DNA of 64,000 nucleotides from Novosphingobium sp. PC22D (GTDB lineage: Bacteria; Pseudomonadota; Alphaproteobacteria; Sphingomonadales; Sphingomonadaceae), in NCBI RefSeq assembly GCF_002556635.1, contig NZ_MWMO01000008.1:120188-184187 (forward strand), read 5' to 3'. The notes under the pieces were generated by a model. The model saw only the letters and a program-made list of their open reading frames with translations, had not been told where the DNA came from and did not search any database. The translations under genes and the position numbers were made by a program. Numbering within the stretch: the first letter of the stretch is position 1; every line of letters starts with the position of its first letter. Positions 17,557-27,557 of this stretch are shown here, piece by piece.

Positions 17557-18078
17557 ATGGGGGAAGCCTGTCCGGCCCTGATCGACTTCGAGGCGAGCTG
17601 CCTTCCCGAGGACGGCGCGTCCTATCCCATCGAGGTGGCGCTCGCGCTGGTCGACGGCACCAGCCGGACATGGCTGATCCGCCCTTCGGAGAAATGGCGG
17701 TTCTGGACCTGGTCCGAGGAGGCCGAACGGCTCCACGGGATCAGCCGCGAGATGCTCGAGCGCGAGGGCTCCCCGCCCGAGCAGGTCCTGCGTGAAATGG
17801 CCGAGACGGCGGGCTGCTGCACGGTCTATGCGGATGCCGATCTCGATGCCTACTGGCTCGAGGTCCTCGCCGACGCGGCGGGGCATCCGGCGCCCTTCGC
17901 GGTGCACTACCTCGGCGAATACATGCTTCAGCAGGGCTGGACGCGGCCCCAGGTCGTCGCCGCGCTGGAAGAAGCGAAGCTGCATCTGCCCAACGAGCAC
18001 GTCGCCCGCGACGACGCGAGCCGGCTGGCGCTGACGGTCAAGCTGCTGCGCGACGAGGCGGCTTCGCGCGCGACCTGA
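17557..18078 (+). CDS. DEDD-type 3'-5' exonuclease-like protein
   Basis: A 173-residue protein with the acidic layout of DEDDh exonucleases: DFEAS (residues 9-13), an ADADLD motif near residue 93, and HVARDDASR near residue 148. RLHGISREML matches the helix found in RNase T/DnaQ-like enzymes. It is shorter and more divergent than DnaQ epsilon, and the nucleic acid it acts on is unknown. It lies seven bases downstream of the PfkB kinase, so it is probably co-transcribed. Confidence 0.75.
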   Translation: MGEACPALIDFEASCLPEDGASYPIEVALALVDGTSRTWLIRPSEKWRFWTWSEEAERLHGISREMLEREGSPPEQVLREMAETAGCCTVYADADLDAYWLEVLADAAGHPAPFAVHYLGEYMLQQGWTRPQVVAALEEAKLHLPNEHVARDDASRLALTVKLLRDEAASRAT

Positions 18079-18194
18079 AGGCGGTCTCCCGCGAACGCCG
18101 CCTGCAGATCGCGGCAATGCGTTCGCAGATGCGGGCTTGCTTCGCGGTCGGACAACGCGAGGTTCGGGGGACCGGTCCCGAGGAGCCCGCGCCT

Positions 18195-18605
18195 ATGACC
18201 ACGCCGCTGGAAGATTGCCGCCCGTCCCCCCGCCTGCGCTTGTCGGCGCTGTGGGTCTCGCTGATGTTCTGCTACGTCTACGGCGACTATCTGGGACTGT
18301 ACGTTCCCGGCAAGCTGGCCGCCGTCGCCGAGGGCCGGATGGCCTTCGGCCAGCTCACGCCCGCCTCGCACATGGCGGTCGCGCTGATGATGGCGCTGCC
18401 AGGCCTGATGGTCGCCCTCACCCTGCTGTTGCCCGCATGGCTGGCGCGGTGGAGCTGTGTCGGCCTCGGCCTCGTCTACGGGGGGATCATGGCGCTCACG
18501 ATGATGGGCGGCGCGCCCGGCTTCTACCTCCTGCTCGGGACGATCGAGATCGCGCTGTCGGCCGCCATCGTGTGGCAGGCGCTGGCCTGGCCGCGTCAGC
18601 CCTGA
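18195..18605 (+). CDS. DUF6326-type small membrane protein
   Basis: A 136-residue protein with four predicted membrane segments: [20 protein letters not shown] near residue 20, [39 protein letters not shown] and [18 protein letters not shown]. The [15 protein letters not shown] pattern is typical of this uncharacterised inner-membrane family. I chose the ATG at 18195; the frame is open 26 codons upstream without membrane-protein character. The last ten bases overlap the end of convergent purD. Confidence 0.75.
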   Translation: MTTPLEDCRPSPRLRLSALWVSLMFCYVYGDYLGLYVPGKLAAVAEGRMAFGQLTPASHMAVALMMALPGLMVALTLLLPAWLARWSCVGLGLVYGGIMALTMMGGAPGFYLLLGTIEIALSAAIVWQALAWPRQP

Positions 18606-19933
18606 CGCTCGCGCTCGACTTCGCGCCAGCCGATGTCGCCGCGGCAGAAGCCGGAAGGGAAATCGATCCGATCGACCGCCGCATAAGCGGCGTCCTTGGC
18701 TTCGCCGACCGAGGCTCCGGTGGCGGTGACGTTGAGCACGCGCCCACCGCTTGCGACCAGCTCTCCGTTCCCGGTGCGCGCGGTGCCGGCATGGAAGACC
18801 TTGGCGCCGCCGTCCTGTTCGGCCTCGGCGATGCCCGCGATCGCGCCGCCCTTGTCGGGCGTGCCGGGATAGCCCCTCGCGGCCATCACCACGGTCAGCG
18901 CGCTGCGCGGCGAAAAGCGCGGCGGTTCGATTGCCCCCAGCCGGTTGGTCGCGCAGGCCGAGAGGACCTCGACGAGATCCGATTCGAGCCGCATCATCAG
19001 CACCTGGCATTCGGGATCGCCGAAGCGGCAATTGTATTCGATCAGCTTGGGGCCCGCGGCCGTCAGCATCAGTCCGGCGTAGAGAACGCCCGAGTAGGGA
19101 CAGCCCTCGTCCTCCATCGCCTTGACGGTGGGGGCGATGATCCGGGTCATCACCTGCCGCTCGATATCGGGCGTGACGACCGGGGCGGGGCTGTAGGCAC
19201 CCATGCCGCCGGTGTTGGGGCCGGTGTCGCCGTCGCCCACGCGCTTGTGGTCCTGCGCCGAGCCGAAGGAGACGATCGTGCCGCCGTCGGTCAGCGCGAA
19301 GTAGCTGGCTTCCTCGCCTTCGAGAAATTCCTCGATCACCGCCTCGGCGCCGGCTTCGCCGAACCGGCCCGCGAAGATCTCGCGCACCGCGTCCTGCGCT
19401 TCGCTCATGGTCATGGCGACGGTCACGCCCTTGCCGGCGGCGAGCCCGTCCGCCTTGACCACCACCGGCGCGCCGAAGCGATCGAGCGCGGCCATGGCCT
19501 CCGCCTCGCTTGCGGCGCGGACGTACCCGGCGGTGGGAATCCCCGCCTTCTCGCACAAGTCCTTGGTGAAGCCCTTCGAGCCCTCGAGCCGCGCCGCTCG
19601 GCCGCTCGGTCCGAACACGGGGATACCCGCGCCGCGTAGCGTGTCCGCGAGCCCGTCGACCAGCGGCGCTTCGGGGCCGATCACCACGAGGCCGATGCGA
19701 TGGGTCTCGCAGAAGTCTACGATGCCGGCGTGATCGGTGAGGTCGGTCTCGAAGCAGGTGCCCAGGAGCCCGGCCTCGTCGGAGGTGTCGCGCCGGGCGT
19801 TGACCTCGGCGATGACCTCGCGGATGCCGGGATTGCCCGGGCTCGCCCACAGCGTCTCGCAGAGCGGGGATTGCGCGAGCTTCCAGGCCAGCGCATGTTC
19901 GCGGCCGCCCGAGCCCAGCAGAAGGATGTTCAT
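18596..19933 (-). CDS. purD: Phosphoribosylamine-glycine ligase (GAR synthetase)
   Basis: A 445-residue ATP-grasp enzyme that joins glycine to phosphoribosylamine in purine synthesis. It begins [20 protein letters not shown], has [16 protein letters not shown] in the ATP-grasp domain, [13 protein letters not shown] at the metal site, and a C-terminal AIR-synthetase-like domain ([19 protein letters not shown]). Length is normal. Its ATG (19931-19933) shares one base with the divergent xseA start, so each gene's promoter must lie inside the other's coding sequence. Confidence 0.97.
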   Translation of the reverse strand: MNILLLGSGGREHALAWKLAQSPLCETLWASPGNPGIREVIAEVNARRDTSDEAGLLGTCFETDLTDHAGIVDFCETHRIGLVVIGPEAPLVDGLADTLRGAGIPVFGPSGRAARLEGSKGFTKDLCEKAGIPTAGYVRAASEAEAMAALDRFGAPVVVKADGLAAGKGVTVAMTMSEAQDAVREIFAGRFGEAGAEAVIEEFLEGEEASYFALTDGGTIVSFGSAQDHKRVGDGDTGPNTGGMGAYSPAPVVTPDIERQVMTRIIAPTVKAMEDEGCPYSGVLYAGLMLTAAGPKLIEYNCRFGDPECQVLMMRLESDLVEVLSACATNRLGAIEPPRFSPRSALTVVMAARGYPGTPDKGGAIAGIAEAEQDGGAKVFHAGTARTGNGELVASGGRVLNVTATGASVGEAKDAAYAAVDRIDFPSGFCRGDIGWREVERERQG

Positions 19934-21393
19934 TGCCCGTGCCTTTCGAAGACGACGATGACGAATACGGTCGTTCGGGGGGGCTGGTAGCGAAGGGAAC
20001 CGCCGGGGACAACGCCGCCCCGCTTTCGGTCAGCGAGATATCCGCGCTGCTCAAGCGCACGGTCGAGGATCGCTTCGGCTTCGTGCGCCTGCGCGGCGAG
20101 CTTTCGGGGGTGAAGCGCGCCGCCTCCGGGCATCTCTACTGCTGCCTCAAGGACGACAAGGCGGTGCTCGACGGCGTCATGTGGCGCGGCGGCGCGCAGC
20201 GCCTCGCCTTCCGCCCGGAGGACGGCATCGAGGTGGTCGCGAGCGGCAAGCTGACGACCTATCCGGGCCGCTCGAAGTACCAGATCGTCATCGAATCGAT
20301 GGAAATCGCGGGCGAGGGCGCGCTGCTGGCGCTGCTCGAGAAGCTGCGCGCGCGGCTCGCCGCCGAAGGGCTGTTCGACGCCGGACGCAAGCGGCCGCTG
20401 CCGTTCCTGCCGCGCGTGATCGGCGTCGTGACCTCGCCCACGGGCGCGGTGATCCGCGACATTCTCCACCGCCTCGCCGACCGTTTCCCGAGCCGCGTGC
20501 TGGTCTGGCCGGTGCTGGTCCAGGGCGAGGGCGCGGCGGCGCAAGTCGCGCAGGCCGTGCGCGGCTTTTCCGCGCTCGCGCCCGATGGCCCGGTGCCGCG
20601 CCCCGATCTCGTGATCGTCGCGCGCGGTGGCGGCTCGATCGAGGACTTGTGGTCGTTCAACGAGGAAGCGGTGGTGCGCGCGATCGCCGAGTGCACGATT
20701 CCCGTGATTTCGGCCGTCGGTCACGAAACCGACACCACGCTGGCCGACCACGCCGCCGACCGCCGCGCGCCGACGCCGACCGCGGCAGCCGAGATCGCGG
20801 TGCCGGTGCGCGCCGAACTGCTCGCCCAACTCGACGAACTCGCACTGCGCAAGCGACGCTGCGCGCTGCGTCCGGTCACGCTCGGGCGCGAACGGCTCGA
20901 AGCGCGCGCGCAGCGGCTGCCGCGTCCCGAGGCGCTGCTCCAGCAGGCGACGCAGCGGCTCGACGATGCCACCGAGCGCTTGCGCCGTGCCTTGCGCGAC
21001 CGGGCCGCCGGGCAACGCGAGCGCCTCAGCTCGACGGCCGCCAAGCTGTCGCTGCCGCTGCTGCGCCAGCGCGCCGAGATGGCGCGCGAGCGGCTCGGGC
21101 GGGCGGGGCTCGGCCCGGTGCTGCTCGAACGACGCCTCGCCGCCGCGCGCCACGCGCTGGCGCCGATCGGACGGGTTCTGCCCCAGCTCGACCCCGACAA
21201 GCCGCTCGATCGCGGCTTCGTGCGCGTCACCGCGAGCGACGGCACGACACTCACCGCCAGGGCGCGTGCCGAAAAGGAAACGGCGCTGGTGCTCAAGTTT
21301 CGCGACGGCGATCTGCCGGTGGTCGTCGGCCCCGCTCCGCGCAAGCCCGCGCGGTCGAAGAGCGCGCCGCCGGGCCAGGGCGATTTGTTTTGA
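19933..21393 (+). CDS. xseA: Exodeoxyribonuclease VII large subunit
   Basis: A 486-residue nuclease subunit that, with XseB, degrades single-stranded DNA. The N-terminal OB fold ([23 protein letters not shown]) is followed by the catalytic domain with [32 protein letters not shown] and [33 protein letters not shown] signature (about residues 170-290). The C-terminal half is helical and Arg-rich, and ends with PLDRGFVRV. The start is TTG at 19933, or GTG two codons later; no ATG fits the family N-terminus. xseB is not in the window. Confidence 0.95.
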   Translation: MPVPFEDDDDEYGRSGGLVAKGTAGDNAAPLSVSEISALLKRTVEDRFGFVRLRGELSGVKRAASGHLYCCLKDDKAVLDGVMWRGGAQRLAFRPEDGIEVVASGKLTTYPGRSKYQIVIESMEIAGEGALLALLEKLRARLAAEGLFDAGRKRPLPFLPRVIGVVTSPTGAVIRDILHRLADRFPSRVLVWPVLVQGEGAAAQVAQAVRGFSALAPDGPVPRPDLVIVARGGGSIEDLWSFNEEAVVRAIAECTIPVISAVGHETDTTLADHAADRRAPTPTAAAEIAVPVRAELLAQLDELALRKRRCALRPVTLGRERLEARAQRLPRPEALLQQATQRLDDATERLRRALRDRAAGQRERLSSTAAKLSLPLLRQRAEMARERLGRAGLGPVLLERRLAAARHALAPIGRVLPQLDPDKPLDRGFVRVTASDGTTLTARARAEKETALVLKFRDGDLPVVVGPAPRKPARSKSAPPGQGDLF

Positions 21394-21420
21394 ACCGGCG
21401 GCTCTGCTAGGTGTCGGGGC

Positions 21421-21624
21421 ATGCTCATGACGTCCCCAGATCGCGCCGCCAAGCTCAGCTACGGACCCAACGGTTTTCGCATCCTCGCGACCGGCAACCA
21501 CGTCGCTTGCGCGGTGACCGGGGAGCCGATTCCGCTGGAAGCACTGCGCTACTGGAGCGTCGAACGGCAGGAGCCCTACGCCAGCGCCGAGATCGCCACG
21601 AAGCGCCTGCTCGGCGAAGCGTGA
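21421..21624 (+). CDS. DUF2093 small protein
   Basis: A 67-residue protein matching the DUF2093 family of alphaproteobacteria: AKLSYGPNGFRILATGNHVACAV-type N-terminus, then PLEALRYWSVERQEPYASAE. Function is unknown. The pattern (a single cysteine, GxPIPLEALRYWS) is strongly conserved in the group as I know it. It sits 27 bases after xseA, and its stop overlaps the start of the M23 peptidase gene (TGATG). Confidence 0.88.
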   Translation: MLMTSPDRAAKLSYGPNGFRILATGNHVACAVTGEPIPLEALRYWSVERQEPYASAEIATKRLLGEA

Positions 21625-22556
21625 TGCGCGGCAGCCGGGCCCTCGGCGCACTGGCAGCCGGCGGTATCGCGGCGCTTCTCGCAGGCTGCGTGGCACCGTC
21701 CGAGCCTTCGTCGGCGAGCGCGGCCGCGTCACGCGCGCCCGCACCGGCACCTGCCCTCGCGCCGACCGCGGCTCCGCCGGCAAAGCCCGTCGAACCCGCG
21801 GTCTTCGCCTTCTCGGGGGAGATAGAGCAGGGCGGCTGGATCAAGGGCGTGGTCCCCGCCGGGACCCGCACGCTGCTGTTCGACGGCAACGAGATCGCAT
21901 TCGGAGAGCACGGCGCGTTCTTCGCCGCCTTCGACCGCGACGCCGGCCCCAGCGCGGTGCTCGCCGCGAAGCTGGCGGACGGGCGCACCGTGACGCGCAC
22001 GCTGACGGTCGCGCCGCGCGCTTGGCAGATCGAGCGCGTCAATGTCGCCCGGCGCAAGGGCGGGCCGACCGAGGCCTTCATGCGCATTCGCCGTCCCGAA
22101 CTCGCGCGGATCGTCGCCGCGCGGGCGAAGCGGACAGGCGCCGAAGGCTGGCGGCAGGACTTCATCTGGCCGGTCAAGGGTCGCATTTCGGGCCGGTTCG
22201 GATCGCAGCGCATCTACCGGGGCGAGCCGGGCAGCTATCACGGCGGCACCGACATCACGACGGGAGCCAGCGGCACGCCCTTCGTGGCGCCGGCGGACGG
22301 AGTCGTCATCCTCGCCGCCGATCATCCCTTCACGCTCGAGGGCAACCTGTTGATGATCGATCACGGCATGGGCCTCAACAGCGCGTTCCTGCACTGCTCC
22401 GATATCCTCGTGCGCGAAGGCGAGCGGGTGACGCAGGGGCAGGTGATCGGACGGATCGGCAGCACCGGCCGCGCCACCGGGCCTCACCTGCACTGGGCGC
22501 TGAAGTGGAACGACGCGCGGATTGATCCGATTTTGCTGACAGGTCCTATGGATTAA
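21624..22556 (+). CDS. M23-family LytM-type peptidase, lipoprotein
   Basis: A 310-residue secreted protein. The signal peptide has a lipobox (LLAGC, about Cys22), then an Ala/Pro-rich linker, a beta-rich middle domain (residues 60-140) and a C-terminal LytM domain. Zinc-site motifs are intact: HGGTDI (H of HxxxD), the segment LLMIDHGMGLNSAFLH, and the final HLHW in GPHLHWALKW. It should cut peptidoglycan cross-links or activate an amidase in the periplasm. The start overlaps the DUF2093 stop. Confidence 0.92.
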   Translation: MRGSRALGALAAGGIAALLAGCVAPSEPSSASAAASRAPAPAPALAPTAAPPAKPVEPAVFAFSGEIEQGGWIKGVVPAGTRTLLFDGNEIAFGEHGAFFAAFDRDAGPSAVLAAKLADGRTVTRTLTVAPRAWQIERVNVARRKGGPTEAFMRIRRPELARIVAARAKRTGAEGWRQDFIWPVKGRISGRFGSQRIYRGEPGSYHGGTDITTGASGTPFVAPADGVVILAADHPFTLEGNLLMIDHGMGLNSAFLHCSDILVREGERVTQGQVIGRIGSTGRATGPHLHWALKWNDARIDPILLTGPMD

Positions 22557-22990
22557 GGCGCGCTGTCCGCGTTTTCGCCGCGCGGACCGTGCAAGACGCG
22601 ATCGCGCACTGCTTGCCTCGCGGGCATGCCGGCCCCCGCTTCGCGGTTGCAACAAAAGCCAGAGTTTTCAGCCTAGAAGCGCAACTTTCATGTCCCCGCG
22701 CCGGGTGTGATGCACAAAAATAACACCACTCGCGAGTAACCCGCAGGATGGCGGGATATGCGCCGCCGGTGCAGATGTTGCGTGAAGGTCACAGTGGTCG
22801 CAAAACGTAACATCACCCCGTTCATTTGCTTTGCTGCCGCAAAAGCGTTCAGCCAATAAGGCGTATCCGTTCCGGTATTGTTACAGCCTCAACAGGGACA
22901 GGGGCGTAACCGGCGCAAGCCGAACCGGGGATCTGGCACGGGGGCAATAAGGCGGCGTCAGCCGCTGCCCTTCTATAAAGGGACTTAAAC
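22557..22990 (+). other. 434-base leader/promoter region before the TonB receptor
   Basis: No supported gene. The sequence is less GC-rich than the flanking genes and holds an A-rich stretch (22712-22724) and a ribosome site, AAGGGAC at 22978-22984, before the GTG start. No clear Fur-type box was found. It probably carries the promoter and a long 5' untranslated leader. Confidence 0.6.
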
Positions 22991-25957
22991 GTGAAAAAGA
23001 CCACACTGACCGCACTGAGAGTCGGTTCGGCGCCGATGGTGCTTGGCATCGCCATGATGGCGAGCCCGGCCTTCGCGCAGGACGCCGCAGGCGAAGCGGA
23101 AATGCCCGCAGACGTCATCGTCGTTACCGGTTCGCGCATCTCGAACCCGAACCTCGAGCTTGCTGCGCCCGTCAACGTCACCACCGCCGACACCATCGAC
23201 CTGCAGCAGAACAACGTCGCCGAGGAAGTCCTCCGCGAGATTCCGGGCATCGTCCCGTCGATCGGTTCCGCGGTCAACAACGGCAACGGCGGCGCCAGCT
23301 ACGTCAACCTGCGTGGCCTCGGCTCGACCCGCAACATCGTCCTGCTTGACGGTGAGCGCATCGTTCCGGCCGACATCGTCGGCCGCGTCGACCTCAACAA
23401 CATCCCGGTCGCGCTGGTCGAGCGCGTCGACGTTCTGACCGGCGGCGCCTCGGCGACCTACGGCGCCGACGCCATCACCGGCGTCGTCAACTTCATCATC
23501 AACGACGACTTCGAGGGCCTCGAGCTCAACAGCGGCTACCAGATCACCGAGCAGGGCGACGGTTCGACCTTCCGCGTCGACCTGACCACGGGCGCCAGCT
23601 TCGACGACGGCCGCGGCAGCGCGATCCTGGGCATCGGCTACCAGGAATCGGACCCGGTCTATCAGGGCGACCGTGACTTCTCGCTGTTCAACATCGGTTC
23701 GTTCACCGGCTCGGGCTCGGGTTCGAGCACCGCGGTCCCGACCCGCTTCAGCGGCGTTCCGGGCCTGACCGGCAACCAGCAGATCTCGCCCAACGGCGAA
23801 ACGCTGGTTCCCTTCTACGAGCCGTTCAACTTCAACCCGTACAACATCTTCCAGACGCCGTTCGAGCGCTTCAACATCTTCGGCAGCGCCAAGTACGAAG
23901 TCGCCGACGGCATCGAAGTCTACACGCGCGGCATGTTCTCGAAGCAGACCGTTTCGACGATCATCGCGCCGTCGGGTTCGTTCGGCATCGCGGCGGAAAT
24001 CCCGCTTTCGAACCCGTTCCTCCCGGCCGGCATCCGCAACCAGTTCTGTAACGGCATCGGCCTCACCGGCGCCGAGTGCGACGCGGCCGCCGCGGCGCAG
24101 GGTCAGGACGATCCGGCCTATCGCTCGGTCACCGTCAACGTGGCACGTCGTCTCGTCGAGCTCGGGCCCCGTCTTTCGGACTACACCACCACCCTGTTCG
24201 ACTATCGCGCGGGCGTGCGCGGTGACATCACCGACACGATCAGCTTCGACATCTCGGGCAGCTACGGCGAATCCGAGAACGTCCAGGCGATCGGCGGCTA
24301 CGCGCTCTACAGCCGCGTCCGTCAGTCGCTTCTGGCCGACGGCAACGGCTGCTTCGACGAATCGAACGGCTGCGTTCCGGTCAACTTCTTCACCCCGACC
24401 GCGACCGTCTTCAGCGACCAGCAGCTCGACTTCCTGTCGGACAGCTCGTCGGTCACCAATAAGTCGACGCTGGCCCAGGCCCGCGCCAGCATCAGCGGTG
24501 ACTTCGGCTACGCCCTTCCCTGGGCGATCGACGCGATCAACTTCGCGGTCGGCACCGAGTTCCGCGAATACACCGGCAGCCAGGTTTCGGACTCGCTCGC
24601 CAAGAGCGGCGACCTCGGCGGCGCCGGCGGCGCGGCTCCGGACATCAACGGCGGCTACAAGGTCTACGAAGCCTTCGGCGAACTCGCGATCCCGCTGGTC
24701 CAGGGCAAGCCGTTCTTCGACGAGCTCAGCCTGAACGCCGGCATCCGCCAGTCGCACTACGAAGTCGACGCGCCGGGCACGCCGACCTACAACACCACGA
24801 CCTGGACGGTTGGCGGTGCGTGGGCCCCGGTCCCCGACTTCAAGGTTCGCGGCAACTACAGCCGTGCGGTTCGCGCGCCGAACATCTCGGAGCTGTTCTC
24901 GCCGGTCAACACGCTGCTCACCAACCTGTCGAACGATCCGTGCGCCTCGATCAACGACGAGGGCGATCGCATCCGCGAAGCTCCGACGGGCGTGCTGCGC
25001 GATGTCTGCCTTGCGCAGGGCGCGACGGCGGCCAACGTCGGCGGCATCTCGCAGCCGATCGCCGGCCAGGTGAACTACACCGGCGGCGGCAACCTGAACC
25101 TCGGGCCGGAAACCGCCGACTCGTGGACCGTCGGCGTGGTCATCCAGCCGCAGGCCGTTCCGGGCCTGTCGCTCACGGTCGACTACTACGACATCCGGGT
25201 GAAGGACTACATCTCGTTCCCGACCCCGGGCGACGCGATCGCCGCCTGCTTCGACAATCCCGATCCGACGAGCGATGCCTGTCTTGCCATTCGGCGTAAC
25301 CCGATCGACGGTGGCCTGAGCGGTGATCCGGCGACCACCCCGGGCCTCGCGCTCTCGCTCACCAACCAGGGCAAGATCAAGACTTCGGGCGTCGACTTCA
25401 ACCTCAGCTATCAGCGCGACATCGGCTTCGCGAACCTGATCCTGAACGTGAGCGGCAACTGGACCGACAACTCGACCTTCCAGTCGGGCCCGGCCGCCGA
25501 TTCGCTCGATTGCGTTGGCATCTATTCGGAAAACTGCACCTCGCTGCAGCCCCAATGGCAGTGGTCGGCGCGCACCACGCTGGCATTCGAGGCGATCGAC
25601 GTCTCGCTGCTGTGGCGCCACATCGACGGCTTCGGCTATCAGTACCGCAACAACTCGCCCGACGACGACAATCCGCCGGCCTTCTCGGGCGTGCTCGACG
25701 AAAGCGCCGGTCCGGTCGCGGGCAAGGAAGTCGATTTCAACACCATCGACTCCTACGACTACTTCGACCTGACCACGCGCTGGAACGCGACCGAGAACTT
25801 CACGTTCACGTTCTCGATCCAGAACCTGTTCAACAAGAAGCCGCCGATCCTGGGTTCGGACATCGGTCCGACGGCCTACAACAGCGGCAACACTTATCCG
25901 TCGACCTACGATGCGCTGGGTCGCCGTTACGCGATCGCCGCGAAGCTCCGCTTCTAA
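22991..25957 (+). CDS. TonB-dependent outer-membrane receptor
   Basis: A 988-residue receptor with a signal peptide (cleavage after about residue 30, ASPAFAQ), plug domain (DVIVVTGSRISNPN, then VNLRGLGSTRNIVLLDGERI and GGASATYGADAITGVVNFI) and a 22-strand-type barrel ending in the terminal Phe of IAAKLRF. It would import a large or scarce ligand across the outer membrane using TonB energy; the ligand is unknown. The family type, VTGSRI with a long barrel, is abundant in sphingomonads and caulobacters. Translation starts at GTG 22991 with AAGGGAC before it. Codon use is unusually C-rich in third positions (GTC, ATC, TTC), which suggests high expression. A sulfotransferase-like gene lies just downstream, convergent. 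Confidence 0.96.
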   Translation: MKKTTLTALRVGSAPMVLGIAMMASPAFAQDAAGEAEMPADVIVVTGSRISNPNLELAAPVNVTTADTIDLQQNNVAEEVLREIPGIVPSIGSAVNNGNGGASYVNLRGLGSTRNIVLLDGERIVPADIVGRVDLNNIPVALVERVDVLTGGASATYGADAITGVVNFIINDDFEGLELNSGYQITEQGDGSTFRVDLTTGASFDDGRGSAILGIGYQESDPVYQGDRDFSLFNIGSFTGSGSGSSTAVPTRFSGVPGLTGNQQISPNGETLVPFYEPFNFNPYNIFQTPFERFNIFGSAKYEVADGIEVYTRGMFSKQTVSTIIAPSGSFGIAAEIPLSNPFLPAGIRNQFCNGIGLTGAECDAAAAAQGQDDPAYRSVTVNVARRLVELGPRLSDYTTTLFDYRAGVRGDITDTISFDISGSYGESENVQAIGGYALYSRVRQSLLADGNGCFDESNGCVPVNFFTPTATVFSDQQLDFLSDSSSVTNKSTLAQARASISGDFGYALPWAIDAINFAVGTEFREYTGSQVSDSLAKSGDLGGAGGAAPDINGGYKVYEAFGELAIPLVQGKPFFDELSLNAGIRQSHYEVDAPGTPTYNTTTWTVGGAWAPVPDFKVRGNYSRAVRAPNISELFSPVNTLLTNLSNDPCASINDEGDRIREAPTGVLRDVCLAQGATAANVGGISQPIAGQVNYTGGGNLNLGPETADSWTVGVVIQPQAVPGLSLTVDYYDIRVKDYISFPTPGDAIAACFDNPDPTSDACLAIRRNPIDGGLSGDPATTPGLALSLTNQGKIKTSGVDFNLSYQRDIGFANLILNVSGNWTDNSTFQSGPAADSLDCVGIYSENCTSLQPQWQWSARTTLAFEAIDVSLLWRHIDGFGYQYRNNSPDDDNPPAFSGVLDESAGPVAGKEVDFNTIDSYDYFDLTTRWNATENFTFTFSIQNLFNKKPPILGSDIGPTAYNSGNTYPSTYDALGRRYAIAAKLRF

Positions 25958-25983
25958 GCGCTTGCGAAACCCGAAATGACGAA

Positions 25984-26009
25984 GGGCGGCTCCTCGGGGC
26001 CGCCCTTTT
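25984..26009 (+). terminator. Terminator after the TonB receptor
   Basis: GGGCGGC (25984-25990) pairs with GCCGCCC (25999-26005), followed by TTTT. It lies 27 bases after the receptor stop and separates it from the convergent sulfotransferase-like gene. Confidence 0.85.
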
Positions 26010-26056
26010 CATTTGTGCCGGAGTTCGGCTTGACCGGGGAGGCGCGCGGAAGTCGC

Positions 26057-27079
26057 TCAGCCGCTCAGGAGCTGGCGGGGAAGGTCGAGCGGTATGCCGA
26101 ACGTCGCGGCGACCGCACGCGCCCAGGCCGCGACTTTCTCAAGCTCATCGCCGTGCGCCGCGCGTACTTTCTGGCGCTCGGCCTCGAACCGCGCGCGATC
26201 GAAGGCGCCGCCGGTCTTGCTGTCGCGGCCGATCGCGCGCGTTTGCGGCAGCGCGTCCTCGTCCGTGGCAAGCCCGAAGTGCGCCGAGCAGGCCGCGATC
26301 GCCGCCTCGGGCCGCATCACCAGGTCGCCCGCGCGCAGCGCGCGAAGGCGTGTGTCCGGGGACCCCAGCAAGCGCGCGAAGAATTGCTGCTGCGCGAGCC
26401 AGCCGACGGCCGCGACTTGCAGGTCGGATTGCAGGAACAGGTCCTCAGGGCTGAAGCCGAGATCGACGAACCCGTCGGTCAGATAGCCGCGCAATAGCTC
26501 GCGTCCCCAGAGGCGGCACCACAAACCTTTCTTGGCGACGGAGGCGAGGAAATCGTCGAGATCGGCATGGAGCAGCACGCCGCGCGCGTCGGGCGCGAGG
26601 CCGAGAAGCGCGGGGATCAGCGGATTGACGATGTTCGATGGCTTGACGACGACGGCCTGCTCGCCGGGGTAGGTCCGGCCAAGCAGCCGCAGCGTCGCCG
26701 ACGCCAGAGCTTCCACCGCCTTGGGATCGCCCCCCCGCCGCCGGAAGCCGACGAGGTCGTTCAGCGCGACCGGCTCGGACAGGCTGCTCGAAACGCCCTC
26801 GCGGTCGAACGCGTGCGCGAGCATCGTCGAACCGCAGAAGGCGGAGTGGAACACGAAGTTCAGCCGGCCCGGCGGCGCGCCCTCGAACAGCGCGCCGAGG
26901 CGCGCGCGCGGCACATCGATGACGTTCGTGTCGCTGCCGAGATACTCGTCGGTGAGGAACGGGACCTCGCTGCGCCTGGCGCGGGGGACGAGCCGGAAAT
27001 GAAAGCTGTCGGAGCCCGGGGCATAGCGATGCGCCATCCACTCCGGATCGCGAAGGCGCTGATCGGTCTGGGTCATCAT
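26057..27079 (-). CDS. Sulfotransferase-like P-loop protein (paralogue 1)
   Basis: A 340-residue protein with a P-loop of the sulfotransferase type near residue 76 (FHSAFCGSTMLAHAF), where other family members read GSTLL, and a second conserved stretch VVKPSNIVNPLIPALL that resembles the 3'-phosphate-binding strand. It contains FLASVAKKGLW and a helical C-terminus. PAPS-dependent sulfate transfer is the family activity, but substrates of these divergent bacterial members are unknown and a non-sulfotransferase kinase-like role cannot be excluded. I chose the ATG pair at 27079. It shares the motif order of the protein at 30257-31315. Convergent with the TonB receptor. Confidence 0.7.
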   Translation of the reverse strand: MMTQTDQRLRDPEWMAHRYAPGSDSFHFRLVPRARRSEVPFLTDEYLGSDTNVIDVPRARLGALFEGAPPGRLNFVFHSAFCGSTMLAHAFDREGVSSSLSEPVALNDLVGFRRRGGDPKAVEALASATLRLLGRTYPGEQAVVVKPSNIVNPLIPALLGLAPDARGVLLHADLDDFLASVAKKGLWCRLWGRELLRGYLTDGFVDLGFSPEDLFLQSDLQVAAVGWLAQQQFFARLLGSPDTRLRALRAGDLVMRPEAAIAACSAHFGLATDEDALPQTRAIGRDSKTGGAFDRARFEAERQKVRAAHGDELEKVAAWARAVAATFGIPLDLPRQLLSG

Positions 27080-27225
27080 GGCTGCCGATGTGTAGCGCCC
27101 CGACCGTCCCCTGCAAGCGCGCCGCACCCGCAAAACATCCGCGCTTCCGGAATTTGCGGGTTACACTCTCTGCTTCCGAAGGATATAGTGCAGTGCATCA
27201 AACCTTTTGGAGCGCGAGATCAAAC

Positions 27226-27492
27226 ATGCTCGAAATACTTGCAGCCGGACTTTTTCTGCTTTCCTCGGGCGCCGCGGAAGCGACCGATACGGCAGCGCCC
27301 GCGACCGAAGAGCCGGCCAAGCCGACCGGGGACGATCGCATCAAGTGCAAGCGCCTCTCGGTCACCGGTAGCCTCACCAAAAAGGAAAAGGTCTGCAAGA
27401 CGATCGCCGAATGGCGCGGCATGCGCGAACGCAACAGCGAATATGCCCGCGATCTGGTCGACTACACGCGGGGGCGTCCCGCCGGCAATTGA
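27226..27492 (+). CDS. Small secreted protein with a paired-cysteine motif
   Basis: An 88-residue protein with a hydrophobic N-terminus (MLEILAAGLFLLSSGAAEA) that looks like a signal peptide, an Ala/Thr/Pro linker, and the motif KCKRLSVTGSLTKKEKVCKT: two cysteines 16 residues apart around VTGS. This small VTGS module recurs in short secreted alphaproteobacterial proteins; its function is unknown to me. The cysteines could form one disulfide. I chose the ATG at 27226; upstream codons have no secretory character. Confidence 0.65.
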   Translation: MLEILAAGLFLLSSGAAEATDTAAPATEEPAKPTGDDRIKCKRLSVTGSLTKKEKVCKTIAEWRGMRERNSEYARDLVDYTRGRPAGN

Positions 27493-27557
27493 CGTCTGGC
27501 CCCGCCGTGGCGCAAGGTCCCCGCCGATGCCTTGAAGCTTGAGGTTTCTGCGAGGAC

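Noticed and set aside
22985..25621. 878-codon open frame opposite the TonB receptor.
   Set aside because: It is antisense to a gene with strong family content and C-rich third positions, which leave the opposite strand free of stops. Arg/Asp-rich composition without motifs.
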